Assembly: GCA_045594645.1 (NCBI GenBank)
Contig: JAZNYY010000089.1
Location: 1-18,539, forward strand
Direction of reading: 5' to 3'
DNA from: Fimenecus sp045594645
GTDB lineage: Bacteria; Bacillota; Clostridia; Oscillospirales; Acutalibacteraceae
Length of the DNA stretch: 18,539 nucleotides
The notes under the pieces: generated by a model
Databases searched by the model: none
Told to the model about the DNA's origin: nothing
The model's input: the letters and a program-made list of their open reading frames with translations, nothing else
In this document: positions 1 through 6,618 of the stretch, piece by piece
How the letters are laid out: every line of letters begins with the position of its first letter
How positions within the stretch are numbered: position 1 is the first letter of the stretch
Program-made: the position numbers and the translations under genes

Positions 1-1830
1 GGTCACGTTGACTTCACTGTTGAAGTTCAGCGTTCACTCCGCGTTCTTGACGGTTCTGTAACTGTTCTTTGCGCAAAGGGTGGTGTTGAGCCTCAGTCTG
101 AAACCGTTTGGCGTCAGGCTGACGAATACAAAGTACCCAGAATGATTTATGTTAACAAAATGGACATCTTGGGTGCAGATTTCTACCGTGTTCTTGACAT
201 GGTTAAGGAACGCTTCAACTGCAATGGCGTTCCGATTCAGCTTCCTATCGGTTCTGAAAACACATTTAAGGGAATCATTGACCTTATCAATAATAACGCT
301 ATCGTTTATTATGATGATATGGGTAAAGATGTTAGAGTTGAAGAAATTCCCGACGATATGAAGGAACTTGCAGAAAAATATCGTAACAACCTTATCGAAT
401 CAGTTGCTGAGCTCGACGAGGACCTTATGATGAAATATTTTGAAGGCGAAGAATTAACAGTAGACGAGATTAAGAGTGTTATCCGTAAGGCTACACTTTC
501 AAACGATATCGTGCCCATCTGCTGCGGTACTTCATATCGCAACAAAGGTGTTCAGCCACTTCTCGACGCTATTGTTGATTTCATGCCCGCTCCCACAGAT
601 ATCGAGGCTATCAAAGGCATTAACCCCGATACTGAGGAAGAAGAAGTTAGACATTCATCTGACGACGAGCCTTTTGCAGCTCTTGCATTCAAGATTGCAA
701 ACGACCCCTTCGTTGGTACTCTTTGCTTCTTCCGTGTTTATTCAGGTACAGTAAATGCTGGTACAACTGTTTACAACACAGTTAAGGACAACAAAGAAAG
801 AATGGGTCGTATCTTGCAGATGCACGCTAACCACCGTGAAGACCTTGAAACAGTTTATGCAGGTGATATCGCTGCCGTTGTTGGTCTTAAGAACACAACA
901 ACTGGTGACACACTTTGTGATGATAAGCACCCAATTATTCTTGAATCAATGAACTTCCCCGAGCCCGTTATCAGTGTTGCTATCGAGCCTAAAACTAAGG
1001 CTGGTCAGGAAAAAATGGGTATTGCACTTTCAAAGCTTGTTGCAGAAGATCCAACATTCCGTAGCTATACAGATGAAGAAACAGGCCAGACAATTATCGC
1101 AGGTATGGGTGAGCTTCACCTTGAAATCATCGTTGACAGACTTCTTCGTGAATTCAAAGTTGAAGCAAATGTTGGTAAGCCTCAGGTTGCTTACAGAGAA
1201 ACAATCCGCGTTCCTGCATCTTCTGATACAAAATATGCTCGTCAGTCAGGTGGTAAGGGTCAGTACGGTCATGTTAAGATTAACATTGAACCCAATCCCG
1301 ATGGCGGTTACGAGTTTGTAAACAACATCGTTGGTGGTGCTATTCCTAAGGAATACCACAAGGCTGTTGACGACGGTATTCAGGGCGCTATGCAGTCAGG
1401 TGTACTTGCAGGCTACAGCGTGGTTGATGTTAAGGTTACTCTTTACGATGGTTCATACCACGAAGTTGACTCATCAGAAATGGCGTTTAAGATTGCCGGT
1501 TCAATGGCATTCAAGGATGCTGCTAAGAAAGCTAACCCCGTTATTCTCGAGCCTATTATGAAGGTTGTAGTTATTACTCCTGAAGATTATATGGGTGATG
1601 TTATCGGCGACTTGAACAGCCGCCGTGGCGAAATTCAGGGCTTTGAGGACCGTTCAGGCGTTAAGCAGATTAACGCAAGAGTTCCTCTTTCAGAGATGTT
1701 CGGTTATGCAACTGACCTCCGTTCAAAGACACAGGGCCGTGGTCAGTATGTAATGGAACCCGACGGATATAAAGAGGTTCCGAAATCAATTTCAGAATCA
1801 ATTATTTCTGAAAGAAGTAAGAGAGACTAA
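1..1830 (+). CDS. fusA: Elongation factor G, 5' end cut by window edge
   Basis: EF-G is the GTPase that drives tRNA-mRNA translocation on the ribosome and, with RRF, recycles ribosomes. The frame is open from base 1, where it reads GHVDF, the end of the G3 DTPGHVDF box. About 85-90 N-terminal residues, including the P-loop, are therefore outside the window. Visible are the G4 box NKMD (fragment residues 52-55), the domain II region, the domain III-IV stretch with GKGQYGHVKI, and a normal domain V ending in SKRD. The 609 visible residues plus the missing part match the usual length near 690. An internal ATG at 142 is only a methionine before the NKMD box, not the true start. tuf follows after 101 bases, the usual str operon order. 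A paralogue such as a tetracycline-protection protein is unlikely because the sequence is collinear with canonical EF-G. Confidence 0.97.
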   Translation, partial: GHVDFTVEVQRSLRVLDGSVTVLCAKGGVEPQSETVWRQADEYKVPRMIYVNKMDILGADFYRVLDMVKERFNCNGVPIQLPIGSENTFKGIIDLINNNAIVYYDDMGKDVRVEEIPDDMKELAEKYRNNLIESVAELDEDLMMKYFEGEELTVDEIKSVIRKATLSNDIVPICCGTSYRNKGVQPLLDAIVDFMPAPTDIEAIKGINPDTEEEEVRHSSDDEPFAALAFKIANDPFVGTLCFFRVYSGTVNAGTTVYNTVKDNKERMGRILQMHANHREDLETVYAGDIAAVVGLKNTTTGDTLCDDKHPIILESMNFPEPVISVAIEPKTKAGQEKMGIALSKLVAEDPTFRSYTDEETGQTIIAGMGELHLEIIVDRLLREFKVEANVGKPQVAYRETIRVPASSDTKYARQSGGKGQYGHVKINIEPNPDGGYEFVNNIVGGAIPKEYHKAVDDGIQGAMQSGVLAGYSVVDVKVTLYDGSYHEVDSSEMAFKIAGSMAFKDAAKKANPVILEPIMKVVVITPEDYMGDVIGDLNSRRGEIQGFEDRSGVKQINARVPLSEMFGYATDLRSKTQGRGQYVMEPDGYKEVPKSISESIISERSKRD

Positions 1831-1846
1831 TATTTTCTCTTAAAAG

Positions 1847-1877
1847 ACTTGAAATTTATCAAGTTTATTGATACAAT
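1847..1877 (+). promoter_or_regulatory. Putative internal promoter for tuf
   Basis: TTGAAA (1849-1854), a 17-base spacer and TACAAT (1872-1877) lie in the fusA-tuf gap, so tuf could be transcribed on its own as well as from the str operon. A small inverted repeat ACTTGA/TCAAGT (1847-1852 and 1859-1864) overlaps the -35 box and might partly stop read-through from fusA. The assignment is by motif only. Confidence 0.5.
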
Positions 1878-1931
1878 AAGTATCGCAATAATTTGTAAAT
1901 TATTTTCCAAAAATAAAAGGAGGAAATTCCA

Positions 1932-3128
1932 ATGGCAAAGGCAAAATTTGAAAGAACCAAACCCCATGTTAATATTGGTACTATCGGTCACGTTGACCAC
2001 GGTAAGACAACATTAACAGCTGCTATCACAAAAACACTCGCTTCTAAAGGTCAGGCTGACTTCGTTGATTATGCAAACATCGATAAGGCTCCCGAAGAGA
2101 GAGAGCGCGGTATCACAATCAACACAGCTCACGTTGAGTACGAGACAGCAACTCGTCACTATGCTCACGTTGACTGCCCCGGCCACGCTGACTACATTAA
2201 GAACATGATTACAGGTGCTGCTCAGATGGACGGCGCTATCCTTGTTATCGCTTCTACAGATGGTCCTATGGCTCAGACTAAAGAACACCTTCTTCTTGCT
2301 CGTCAGGTTGGCGTTCCTTACATCATCGTATTCATGAACAAGGTTGACCAGGTTGACGACGAAGAGCTTCTTGAACTCGTTGAAATGGAAATCCGTGAGA
2401 CTCTTGACGAGTACGAATTCCCCGGCGATGATACACCTATCATCAAGGGTTCAGCTCTTAAGGCTCTCGAAGCTACATCATCAGACGACCCCGCTTGTGC
2501 TCCTATCTGGGAACTCATGGACGCTGTTGATAGCTACATTCCTACTCCTGACCGTAAGGCAGACCAGCCATTCCTTATGCCTGTTGAAGATGTATTCACA
2601 ATCACAGGCCGTGGTACAGTTGCTACAGGTAGAGTTGAAAGAGGTCAGCTCAGAACTTCTGAAGAAGTTGAAATCGTTGGTCTTACAGACGAAAGAAGAA
2701 AGACTGTTGTTACAGGTATCGAAATGTTCAGAAAGATTCTTGACTATGCAGAGGCAGGCGACAACATCGGTGCTCTTCTTCGTGGTGTTCAGAGAACAGA
2801 TATCGAGCGTGGTCAGGTTCTTGCTAAGCCCGGCACAATCAACCCTCACACAAAGTTCTCAGGTCAGGTTTACGTTTTGACAAAGGATGAAGGCGGCCGT
2901 CATACTCCTTTCTTCAACAACTACAGACCTCAGTTCTATTTCAGAACAACTGACGTTACTGGTACAATTTCTCTTCCTGCAGGCACAGAGATGTGCATGC
3001 CTGGCGATAACGTTGTTATGGACGTTGAGCTCATCACTCCTATCGCTATTGAAGAAGGTCTCCGTTTCGCTATCCGTGAAGGCGGCAGAACAGTTGGTTC
3101 AGGCGTTGTTACAAAGATTAACGAATAA
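1932..3128 (+). CDS. tuf: Elongation factor Tu
   Basis: EF-Tu delivers aminoacyl-tRNA to the ribosomal A site as a GTP complex. The 398-residue protein has the usual length and all G boxes: GHVDHGKTT (residues 19-27), the switch I segment RGITINTAHVEY, DCPGHADY, NKVD and SALKALE. Domains II and III follow, with the VEDVFTITGRGTVATGRVERG stretch split between them in the normal way. It ends in the typical GSGVVTKINE. The start is fixed by the strong site AAAGGAGG (1916-1923) about 8 bases upstream. The codon choice looks like that of a highly expressed gene and resembles fusA. It lies 101 bases after fusA and is closed by the terminator at 3156-3185. It is complete, with no odd residues noticed. 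Confidence 0.98.
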   Translation: MAKAKFERTKPHVNIGTIGHVDHGKTTLTAAITKTLASKGQADFVDYANIDKAPEERERGITINTAHVEYETATRHYAHVDCPGHADYIKNMITGAAQMDGAILVIASTDGPMAQTKEHLLLARQVGVPYIIVFMNKVDQVDDEELLELVEMEIRETLDEYEFPGDDTPIIKGSALKALEATSSDDPACAPIWELMDAVDSYIPTPDRKADQPFLMPVEDVFTITGRGTVATGRVERGQLRTSEEVEIVGLTDERRKTVVTGIEMFRKILDYAEAGDNIGALLRGVQRTDIERGQVLAKPGTINPHTKFSGQVYVLTKDEGGRHTPFFNNYRPQFYFRTTDVTGTISLPAGTEMCMPGDNVVMDVELITPIAIEEGLRFAIREGGRTVGSGVVTKINE

Positions 3129-3155
3129 TCTTTAATTGTTTAACAAACCAATATG

Positions 3156-3185
3156 CCCCTGTCAATTTGACAGGGGTGTTTTTTT
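3156..3185 (+). terminator. Rho-independent terminator of fusA-tuf
   Basis: A perfect 9-bp stem CCCCTGTCA (3156-3164) and TGACAGGGG (3168-3176) with a 3-base loop is followed by TGTTTTTTT, 28 bases after the tuf stop. Confidence 0.93.
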
Positions 3186-3250
3186 GCGTTTTTCTATAAT
3201 TACATTACAAAATTGAATTTGTGGAACTGCTTAATAGGTTTATTTAATTT

Positions 3251-3276
3251 TGTAGGGGCGATTCACGAATCGCCCG
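3251..3276 (+). repeat. TGTAGGG palindromic unit, copy 1
   Basis: TGTAGGGG leads into GGGCGATTC (3256-3264), which pairs with GAATCGCCC (3267-3275) as a 9-bp stem with a tiny loop, ending in G. It is one of five intergenic copies in this window that keep the flank and the stem but differ in stem sequence. It resembles REP/MITE-like palindromic units. Confidence 0.75.
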
Positions 3277-3302
3277 AAAAAGTTTTATTGCACACTTTGG
3301 AA

Positions 3303-3329
3303 CGGTCGCAACGCGCAAGCGACCCTACA
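3303..3329 (-). repeat. TGTAGGG palindromic unit, copy 2 (inverted)
   Basis: Read on the - strand it begins TGTAGGGTCGC and closes with GCGACCG. GGTCGC (3304-3309) pairs with GCGACC (3319-3324). It lies head-to-head with copy 1, so the pair has outer ends TGTAGGG (3251-3257) and CCCTACA (3323-3329), a 79-bp unit with 7-bp terminal inverted repeats. Confidence 0.7.
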
Positions 3330-3366
3330 TAGTATTGCGTTCTATATTAGTGAGGTATAAATTTAT

Positions 3367-3410
3367 GTCGCAGATCCGACATTTTGCATTTGGCACTTTG
3401 CGTTTTGTAT
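3367..3410 (+). repeat. Solo heptad-repeat end with GTCGCAG hairpin
   Basis: GTCGCAGATCCGAC (3367-3380) followed by imperfect 7-base repeats of the TTTGCAY kind. Bases 3367-3391 match 6561-6585 with only two differences. It therefore looks like a solo copy of the right end of the cassette between the topoisomerase genes, here without a gene. Confidence 0.65.
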
Positions 3411-3476
3411 TTATATCCTGACAAAACCTAATTTGTAGAATTAGACCTGTTCAAAAGTGAAAATCAAACTTTGAAT

Positions 3477-3502
3477 GGGACGGGCTGTAATCGTCCCCCA
3501 CA
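3477..3502 (-). repeat. TGTAGGG palindromic unit, copy 3 (diverged, inverted)
   Basis: GGGACG (3477-3482) pairs with CGTCCC (3492-3497). On the - strand the flank reads TGTGGGGG, one base off the family flank TGTAGGGG. It ends 4 bases before the promoter of the DUF896 gene. Confidence 0.55.
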
Positions 3503-3506
3503 AATC

Positions 3507-3535
3507 TTGACTAAACACACAAAATGTTCTATACT
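3507..3535 (+). promoter_or_regulatory. Promoter of the DUF896-DUF1653 operon
   Basis: TTGACT (3507-3512), a 17-base spacer and TATACT (3530-3535). Transcription would start near 3542, leaving a short leader of about 25 bases. The 11-mer CTTGACTAAAC recurs at 4016-4026 in the promoter of the topoisomerase operon. Confidence 0.75.
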
Positions 3536-3567
3536 ATATAAGCACTAAACAATAAAGGAAAATCAAT

Positions 3568-3774
3568 ATGGAACAGAAAAAAATTGACAGAATAAACGAG
3601 CTTGCAAAGAAAATGAAAACAGTGGGTCTTACCGAAGAAGAAAAGGCAGAGCAGGCAGTGCTTCGCCGTGAATATATTGACGGCTTTAAGCGTAGCCTTA
3701 CGGGTCAGCTTGAAAGTATGTATATAGTTGACGAAAAAGGCAACAAAACGAAAGTTGAGCGTAAAAAGAAATGA
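3568..3774 (+). CDS. DUF896 (YnzC/UPF0291) family small protein
   Basis: This 68-residue soluble protein carries the family signature: a helical hairpin with the sequence RINELAKKMK, then GLTEEEKAEQ and LRREYIDGFK (residues 8-41), followed by a lysine-rich tail. DUF896 proteins are small helical-hairpin proteins of Firmicutes. B. subtilis YnzC sits in the SOS-controlled yneA operon, but no yneA- or lexA-like gene is visible here, so a role in the SOS response is not supported by context. An AAAGGA site lies about 8-10 bases before the ATG. The stop overlaps the next gene by four bases (ATGA), so the two are probably translationally coupled. The molecular function is unknown. Confidence 0.88.
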   Translation: MEQKKIDRINELAKKMKTVGLTEEEKAEQAVLRREYIDGFKRSLTGQLESMYIVDEKGNKTKVERKKK

Positions 3775-3986
3775 GTGAAATTAAATTAGGTAAATATCGT
3801 CACTTCAAGGGTAATGAATACGAGGTAATTGGTATTGCAAACCATAGTGAAACACTTGAAAAAATGGTAGTTTATCGTGCTCTTTACGGTGAAAAAGAAA
3901 TTTGGGTGCGTCCACTTTCTATGTGGAACGAAGAAATAACTCGCGACGGCAAAACCTTTAAGAGATTTGAATTTGTCGAAAAATAG
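3771..3986 (+). CDS. DUF1653 domain protein
   Basis: A 71-residue soluble protein with the DUF1653 pattern almost end to end: KYRHFKGNEYEVIGIANHSETLE (residues 8-30, quoted in two overlapping parts as KYRHFKG and IANHSETLE), then VVYRALYG and WVRPLSMW. The family is a small beta-rich domain found alone in Firmicutes and fused to other domains elsewhere. Its biochemical role is not established. Translation starts inside the stop of the DUF896 gene (ATGA overlap at 3771-3774), so the two form one transcript from the promoter at 3507. The hairpin at 4024-4057 may end this transcript. Confidence 0.88.
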   Translation: MSEIKLGKYRHFKGNEYEVIGIANHSETLEKMVVYRALYGEKEIWVRPLSMWNEEITRDGKTFKRFEFVEK

Positions 3987-4016
3987 AATATGTTGGGCTT
4001 TTAAATGGCTTAAAAC

Positions 4017-4046
4017 TTGACTAAACCGCTAAATATAGTGTATAAT
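4017..4046 (+). promoter_or_regulatory. Promoter of the topoisomerase operon
   Basis: TTGACT (4017-4022), an 18-base spacer and TATAAT (4041-4046). It would give a leader of about 100 bases that contains palindromic unit copy 4. The -10 box lies within the inverted repeat at 4024-4057. Confidence 0.7.
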
Positions 4047-4057
4047 ATTTAGCGGTT
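4024..4057 (+). terminator. 13-bp inverted repeat, terminator and/or operator
   Basis: AACCGCTAAATAT (4024-4036) pairs perfectly with ATATTTAGCGGTT (4045-4057) across an 8-base loop and is followed by ATTTTAAT. It is 38 bases after the DUF1653 stop, so it could end that transcript. The U-tract is poor and the repeat overlaps the TATAAT box of the next promoter, so an operator role is equally possible. Confidence 0.5.
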
Positions 4058-4068
4058 ATTTTAATAAT

Positions 4069-4095
4069 GTAGGGGCCGGCGTCCCTGACGGCCCG
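4069..4095 (+). repeat. TGTAGGG palindromic unit, copy 4
   Basis: TGTAGGGG followed by GGGCCG (4073-4078) pairing with CGGCCC (4089-4094), then G. It would be transcribed as a hairpin in the 5' leader of the topoisomerase operon. Confidence 0.72.
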
Positions 4096-4151
4096 TATTT
4101 GTATGGTATATTAAATTGTTTGGATTAAATTCCTATTAAGGAGTAAAATAT

Positions 4152-6137
4152 ATGGCAAAAAAGGCATCATACGGAAATGAAAGCATCTCACAATTAAAGG
4201 GAGCGGACCGAGTTCGTAAACGCCCCGCCGTTATTTTCGGCTCGGACGGTATTGAGGGCTGTCAGCACTCTGTGTTCGAAATTCTCTCAAACTCAATCGA
4301 CGAGGCTCGCGAGGGCTATGGCGACAAGATTGTTGTTACCCGTTTCATCGACGGTTCGGTTGAAATTCAAGACTTTGGTCGCGGTATTCCCGTTGACTTC
4401 AATAAAAAAGAAAACTGTTATAACTGGGAGCTTGTTTTCTGCGAGCTCTATGCCGGCGGTAAGTATGATACCAATGACGGTGGCAACTATGAGTATTCTC
4501 TCGGTCTTAACGGCTTGGGCCTGTGTGCCACACAGTATGCCTCTGAATATATGGATGCCGAAATCCATACAGGCGGATTTAAATATCTTCTTCACTTTGA
4601 GCACGGCGAAATTGCAGGGGATATGATTAAAGAGCCATATAATAAGCGTGACACAGGCTCAAGAATTCGTTGGAAGCCCGACTTAAAGGTTTTCACCGAT
4701 ATCAATATCCCCCTTGAATATTATCAAGAGACAATCAAGCGCCAGTCCGTTGTAAATGCCGGCATTAAATTTATACTTAAAAATCAAATTTCGGGCAATT
4801 CCTTTGAAACATTTGAGTATGTTTACGATAACGGAATTACTGATTATGTGAAAGAAATCGCGGCGGGTACAGAAATGTCAACTGTGCAGTTTTGGTCAAC
4901 CGAAAAGGTTGGTCGTGACCGTGCAGATATGAAGGACTACCGCGTTAAGATTACCGCTTCACTCTGCTTCTCAAATAAGGTGCAGATGAAAGAGTATTAC
5001 CATAACTCAAGCTTTCTCGAGCACGGCGGAGCCCCCGAAAAAGCCTTCAGAAGCGCTTTTGTAGCTCAAATCGACAACTATCTTAAGCAGAATGGTAAAT
5101 ACCTTAAAAGCGACGCAAAAATCAGTTATCAGGACATTGAAGATTGCTTAATTTTAGTGGTTTCTTCATTCTCAACACAGACCTCATACGAAAATCAGAC
5201 TAAAAAAGCAATCACAAATAAGTTCATACAAGAGGCAATGACTGAATTTTTCCGTCATCAGCTTGAAATCTATTTTATTGAAAATAAGCTTGATGCCGAT
5301 AAGATTTCAAACCAGATTCTTATAAATATGCGTTCGCGTATTAAGGCAGAAAGCACAAGAATTAACATTAAAAAGACCTTGCAATCAAGCAACGATATGA
5401 CTTCTCGTGTTGAAAAATTCGTTGATTGCCGTAGTAAAGATGTGAATGAGCGCGAAATCTTCATAGTTGAGGGTGATTCGGCTCTTGGTGCCTGTAAGCA
5501 GGCTCGTGACTCCGCATTCCAAGCAATTATTCCCGTTCGCGGTAAAATTCTCAACTGCTTAAAGAGTGAATATGATAAAATTTTCAAGAGCGATATTATC
5601 GTTGACTTGATTAAGGTTATCGGTTGCGGTGTTGAGGTAAATTCAAAGTCAAATAAAGAATTATCACTTTTCAGTCTCGAAAATCTTCGTTGGAGTAAGG
5701 TTATTATCTGTACTGACGCGGATGTCGATGGCTTCCATATCAGAACACTTATTCTCACAATGATTCGCCGTCTTATGCCCACTATCATTAAAGAGGGCAA
5801 GGTGTTTATTGCGGAATCACCTCTTTATGAAATCCGTTGCAAGGACCAGACCTATTTCTGCTATACCGAAAAAGAAAAAGCAGATGTGTTGGCCGAAATC
5901 GGCGACGCAAAGTATACAATTCAGCGTTCAAAGGGACTTGGTGAAAACGATGCGGATATGATGTGGCTTACCACAATGAATCCTAAAACCCGCCGTCTTA
6001 TCAAGGTTGAGCCTGATAATATCGAAGCGCTTATGGACGAAAAATTTGAGCTCTTTATGGGCGACGATTTGCAGGGCAGAAAAGACTTTATTGCCGAAAA
6101 CGGTCATATGTATATTGACCTTGCTGATATTTCTTAA
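4152..6137 (+). CDS. Type IIA topoisomerase B subunit (ParE-like)
   Basis: This is the ATPase/toprim subunit of a DNA topoisomerase that passes one duplex through another, probably a topoisomerase IV. The 661 residues have the full order. The GHKL ATPase has E43 and N47 in FEILSNSIDEA, D74 in DFGRGIP and the lid GLNGLG (118-123). The transducer carries the QTK lysine (K351) in ENQTK. The toprim domain has E440 in EGDSALG and DADVDG (522-527), followed by QRSKGLGE (591-598) and the ending NPKTRRLIKVE. Several motifs deviate from the GyrB norm: EGDSALG for EGDSAGG, GLNGLG for GLHGVG, LSNSIDEA for VDNSIDEA. The site AAGGAG (4138-4143) fixes the start. The A subunit lies downstream, separated by an inserted cassette. 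I assign ParE rather than GyrB because the partner lacks a GyrA box. Confidence 0.88.
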   Translation: MAKKASYGNESISQLKGADRVRKRPAVIFGSDGIEGCQHSVFEILSNSIDEAREGYGDKIVVTRFIDGSVEIQDFGRGIPVDFNKKENCYNWELVFCELYAGGKYDTNDGGNYEYSLGLNGLGLCATQYASEYMDAEIHTGGFKYLLHFEHGEIAGDMIKEPYNKRDTGSRIRWKPDLKVFTDINIPLEYYQETIKRQSVVNAGIKFILKNQISGNSFETFEYVYDNGITDYVKEIAAGTEMSTVQFWSTEKVGRDRADMKDYRVKITASLCFSNKVQMKEYYHNSSFLEHGGAPEKAFRSAFVAQIDNYLKQNGKYLKSDAKISYQDIEDCLILVVSSFSTQTSYENQTKKAITNKFIQEAMTEFFRHQLEIYFIENKLDADKISNQILINMRSRIKAESTRINIKKTLQSSNDMTSRVEKFVDCRSKDVNEREIFIVEGDSALGACKQARDSAFQAIIPVRGKILNCLKSEYDKIFKSDIIVDLIKVIGCGVEVNSKSNKELSLFSLENLRWSKVIICTDADVDGFHIRTLILTMIRRLMPTIIKEGKVFIAESPLYEIRCKDQTYFCYTEKEKADVLAEIGDAKYTIQRSKGLGENDADMMWLTTMNPKTRRLIKVEPDNIEALMDEKFELFMGDDLQGRKDFIAENGHMYIDLADIS

Positions 6138-6169
6138 AGCGCAAAACGCAAAATGCAAAGCGCAAAATG
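6138..6169 (-). repeat. Left heptad-repeat arm of cassette
   Basis: Tandem imperfect 7-base units of the kind AARYGCA (on the complement TTTGCRY). Bases 6145-6166 are the exact reverse complement of 6584-6605. It begins one base after the topoisomerase B stop codon. Confidence 0.8.
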
Positions 6170-6186
6170 ATTGTAGGTGAATTTAG

Positions 6187-6544
6187 GTGGACGAAAATAT
6201 TGTAGAGAAGAAAAGTTTTAAGTTTGCAATAAGAATTGTTAATTTATATAAACACCTTACAGCAGATAAAAAAGAATATATTATGTCAAAGCAACTTTTA
6301 AAATGCGGAACAAGTATAGGTGCAAATGTTGCTGAGGCAGAATGCGGTCAGACCAAAGCTGATTTTTATGCTAAATTGAGTATTGCGTTAAAAGAAGCAC
6401 GCGAAACATACTTTTGGTTACGGCTTTTATGTGAAACTGAATATTTAACCGAAAAAAGAATTTATCTCAATAGAAATTGATATAAAAGAAATAATTGCGT
6501 TATTAACGGCAATATGTAAAACAACCCAGCAAAACCAAAAATAA
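6187..6544 (+). pseudogene. Four-helix-bundle (S23/IVP-like) protein, frameshifted
   Basis: The first frame (6187-6480, 97 residues, GTG start after AGGTGA at 6175-6180) has the hallmarks of the four-helix-bundle family found in 23S rRNA intervening sequences and as relatives of the retroelement protein Avd: KSFKFAIRIVNLYKHL, then QLLKCGTSIGANVAEAECGQ (about residues 36-55), then FYAKLSIALKEARETYFWL. The frame then runs off into YLNRN. Reading on from the A6 tract (6452-6457) in the next frame gives the expected last helix, EFISIEIDIKEIIALLTAI, and a stop at 6542-6544. Removing one A would restore a protein of about 118 residues, the normal family length. It is therefore either a recent one-base frameshift, an assembly or sequencing error in a homopolymer, or a slippage-dependent gene. 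The S23 proteins have no established enzymatic activity. Confidence 0.82.
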
Positions 6545-6560
6545 TTTTAAATTAAAATGC

Positions 6561-6605
6561 GTCGCAGACCCGACATTTTGCACTTTGCGCTTTGCATTTT
6601 GCGTT
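6561..6605 (+). repeat. Right heptad-repeat arm with GTCGCAG hairpin
   Basis: GTCGCAGACCCGAC (6561-6574), able to form a 4-bp GTCG/CGAC stem, leads into 7-base units TTTGCAC, TTTGCGC, TTTGCAT, TTTGCG (about 6577-6603). An AT-rich perfect palindrome (6544-6558) precedes it. The arm stops at the AAGGAG of the A-subunit gene. Confidence 0.8.
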
Positions 6606-6618
6606 AAGGAGAAAATTT

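Larger units (their letters stand above)
3186..3506. other. Gene-free repeat-rich spacer
   Basis: Between the tuf terminator and the promoter at 3507 no coding frame looks real. The stretch holds three palindromic TGTAGGG-type units (3251-3276, 3303-3329, 3477-3502) and one heptad-repeat copy with its GTCGCAGATCCGAC hairpin (3367-3410), each listed separately. The rest is AT-rich without a visible feature. Confidence 0.7.
6138..6605. mobile_element. Candidate inverted-repeat cassette between topoisomerase genes
   Basis: The two topoisomerase subunit genes are separated by a 468-bp unit bounded by inverted heptad-repeat arms. A 22-nt stretch at 6145-6166 is the exact reverse complement of 6584-6605. 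The left arm begins directly after the stop of the B gene and the right arm ends at the ribosome binding site of the A gene. Inside is a frameshifted four-helix-bundle gene. Relatives of the ends occur alone at 3367-3410 and 8860-8890. The arrangement suggests a small mobile or formerly mobile unit. No transposase is encoded and no target-site duplication is evident. Confidence 0.5.

Noticed and set aside
5270..5800. 176-codon open frame antisense to topoisomerase B
   Set aside because: It overlaps the conserved toprim region of the real gene and has no recognisable domain.
6138..6605. CRISPR array or tandem-repeat locus
   Set aside because: The repeats are short 7-base units in two inverted arms without spacers of regular size, and no cas gene is visible.
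6138..6605. 23S rRNA intervening sequence
   Set aside because: The four-helix-bundle family suggested it, but there is no rRNA sequence on either side; the neighbours are topoisomerase genes.
6592..6618. N-terminal extension of the topoisomerase A subunit from a TTG
   Set aside because: It lies in the heptad repeat. The ATG at 6619 has AAGGAGA seven bases upstream and starts a normal N-terminus.
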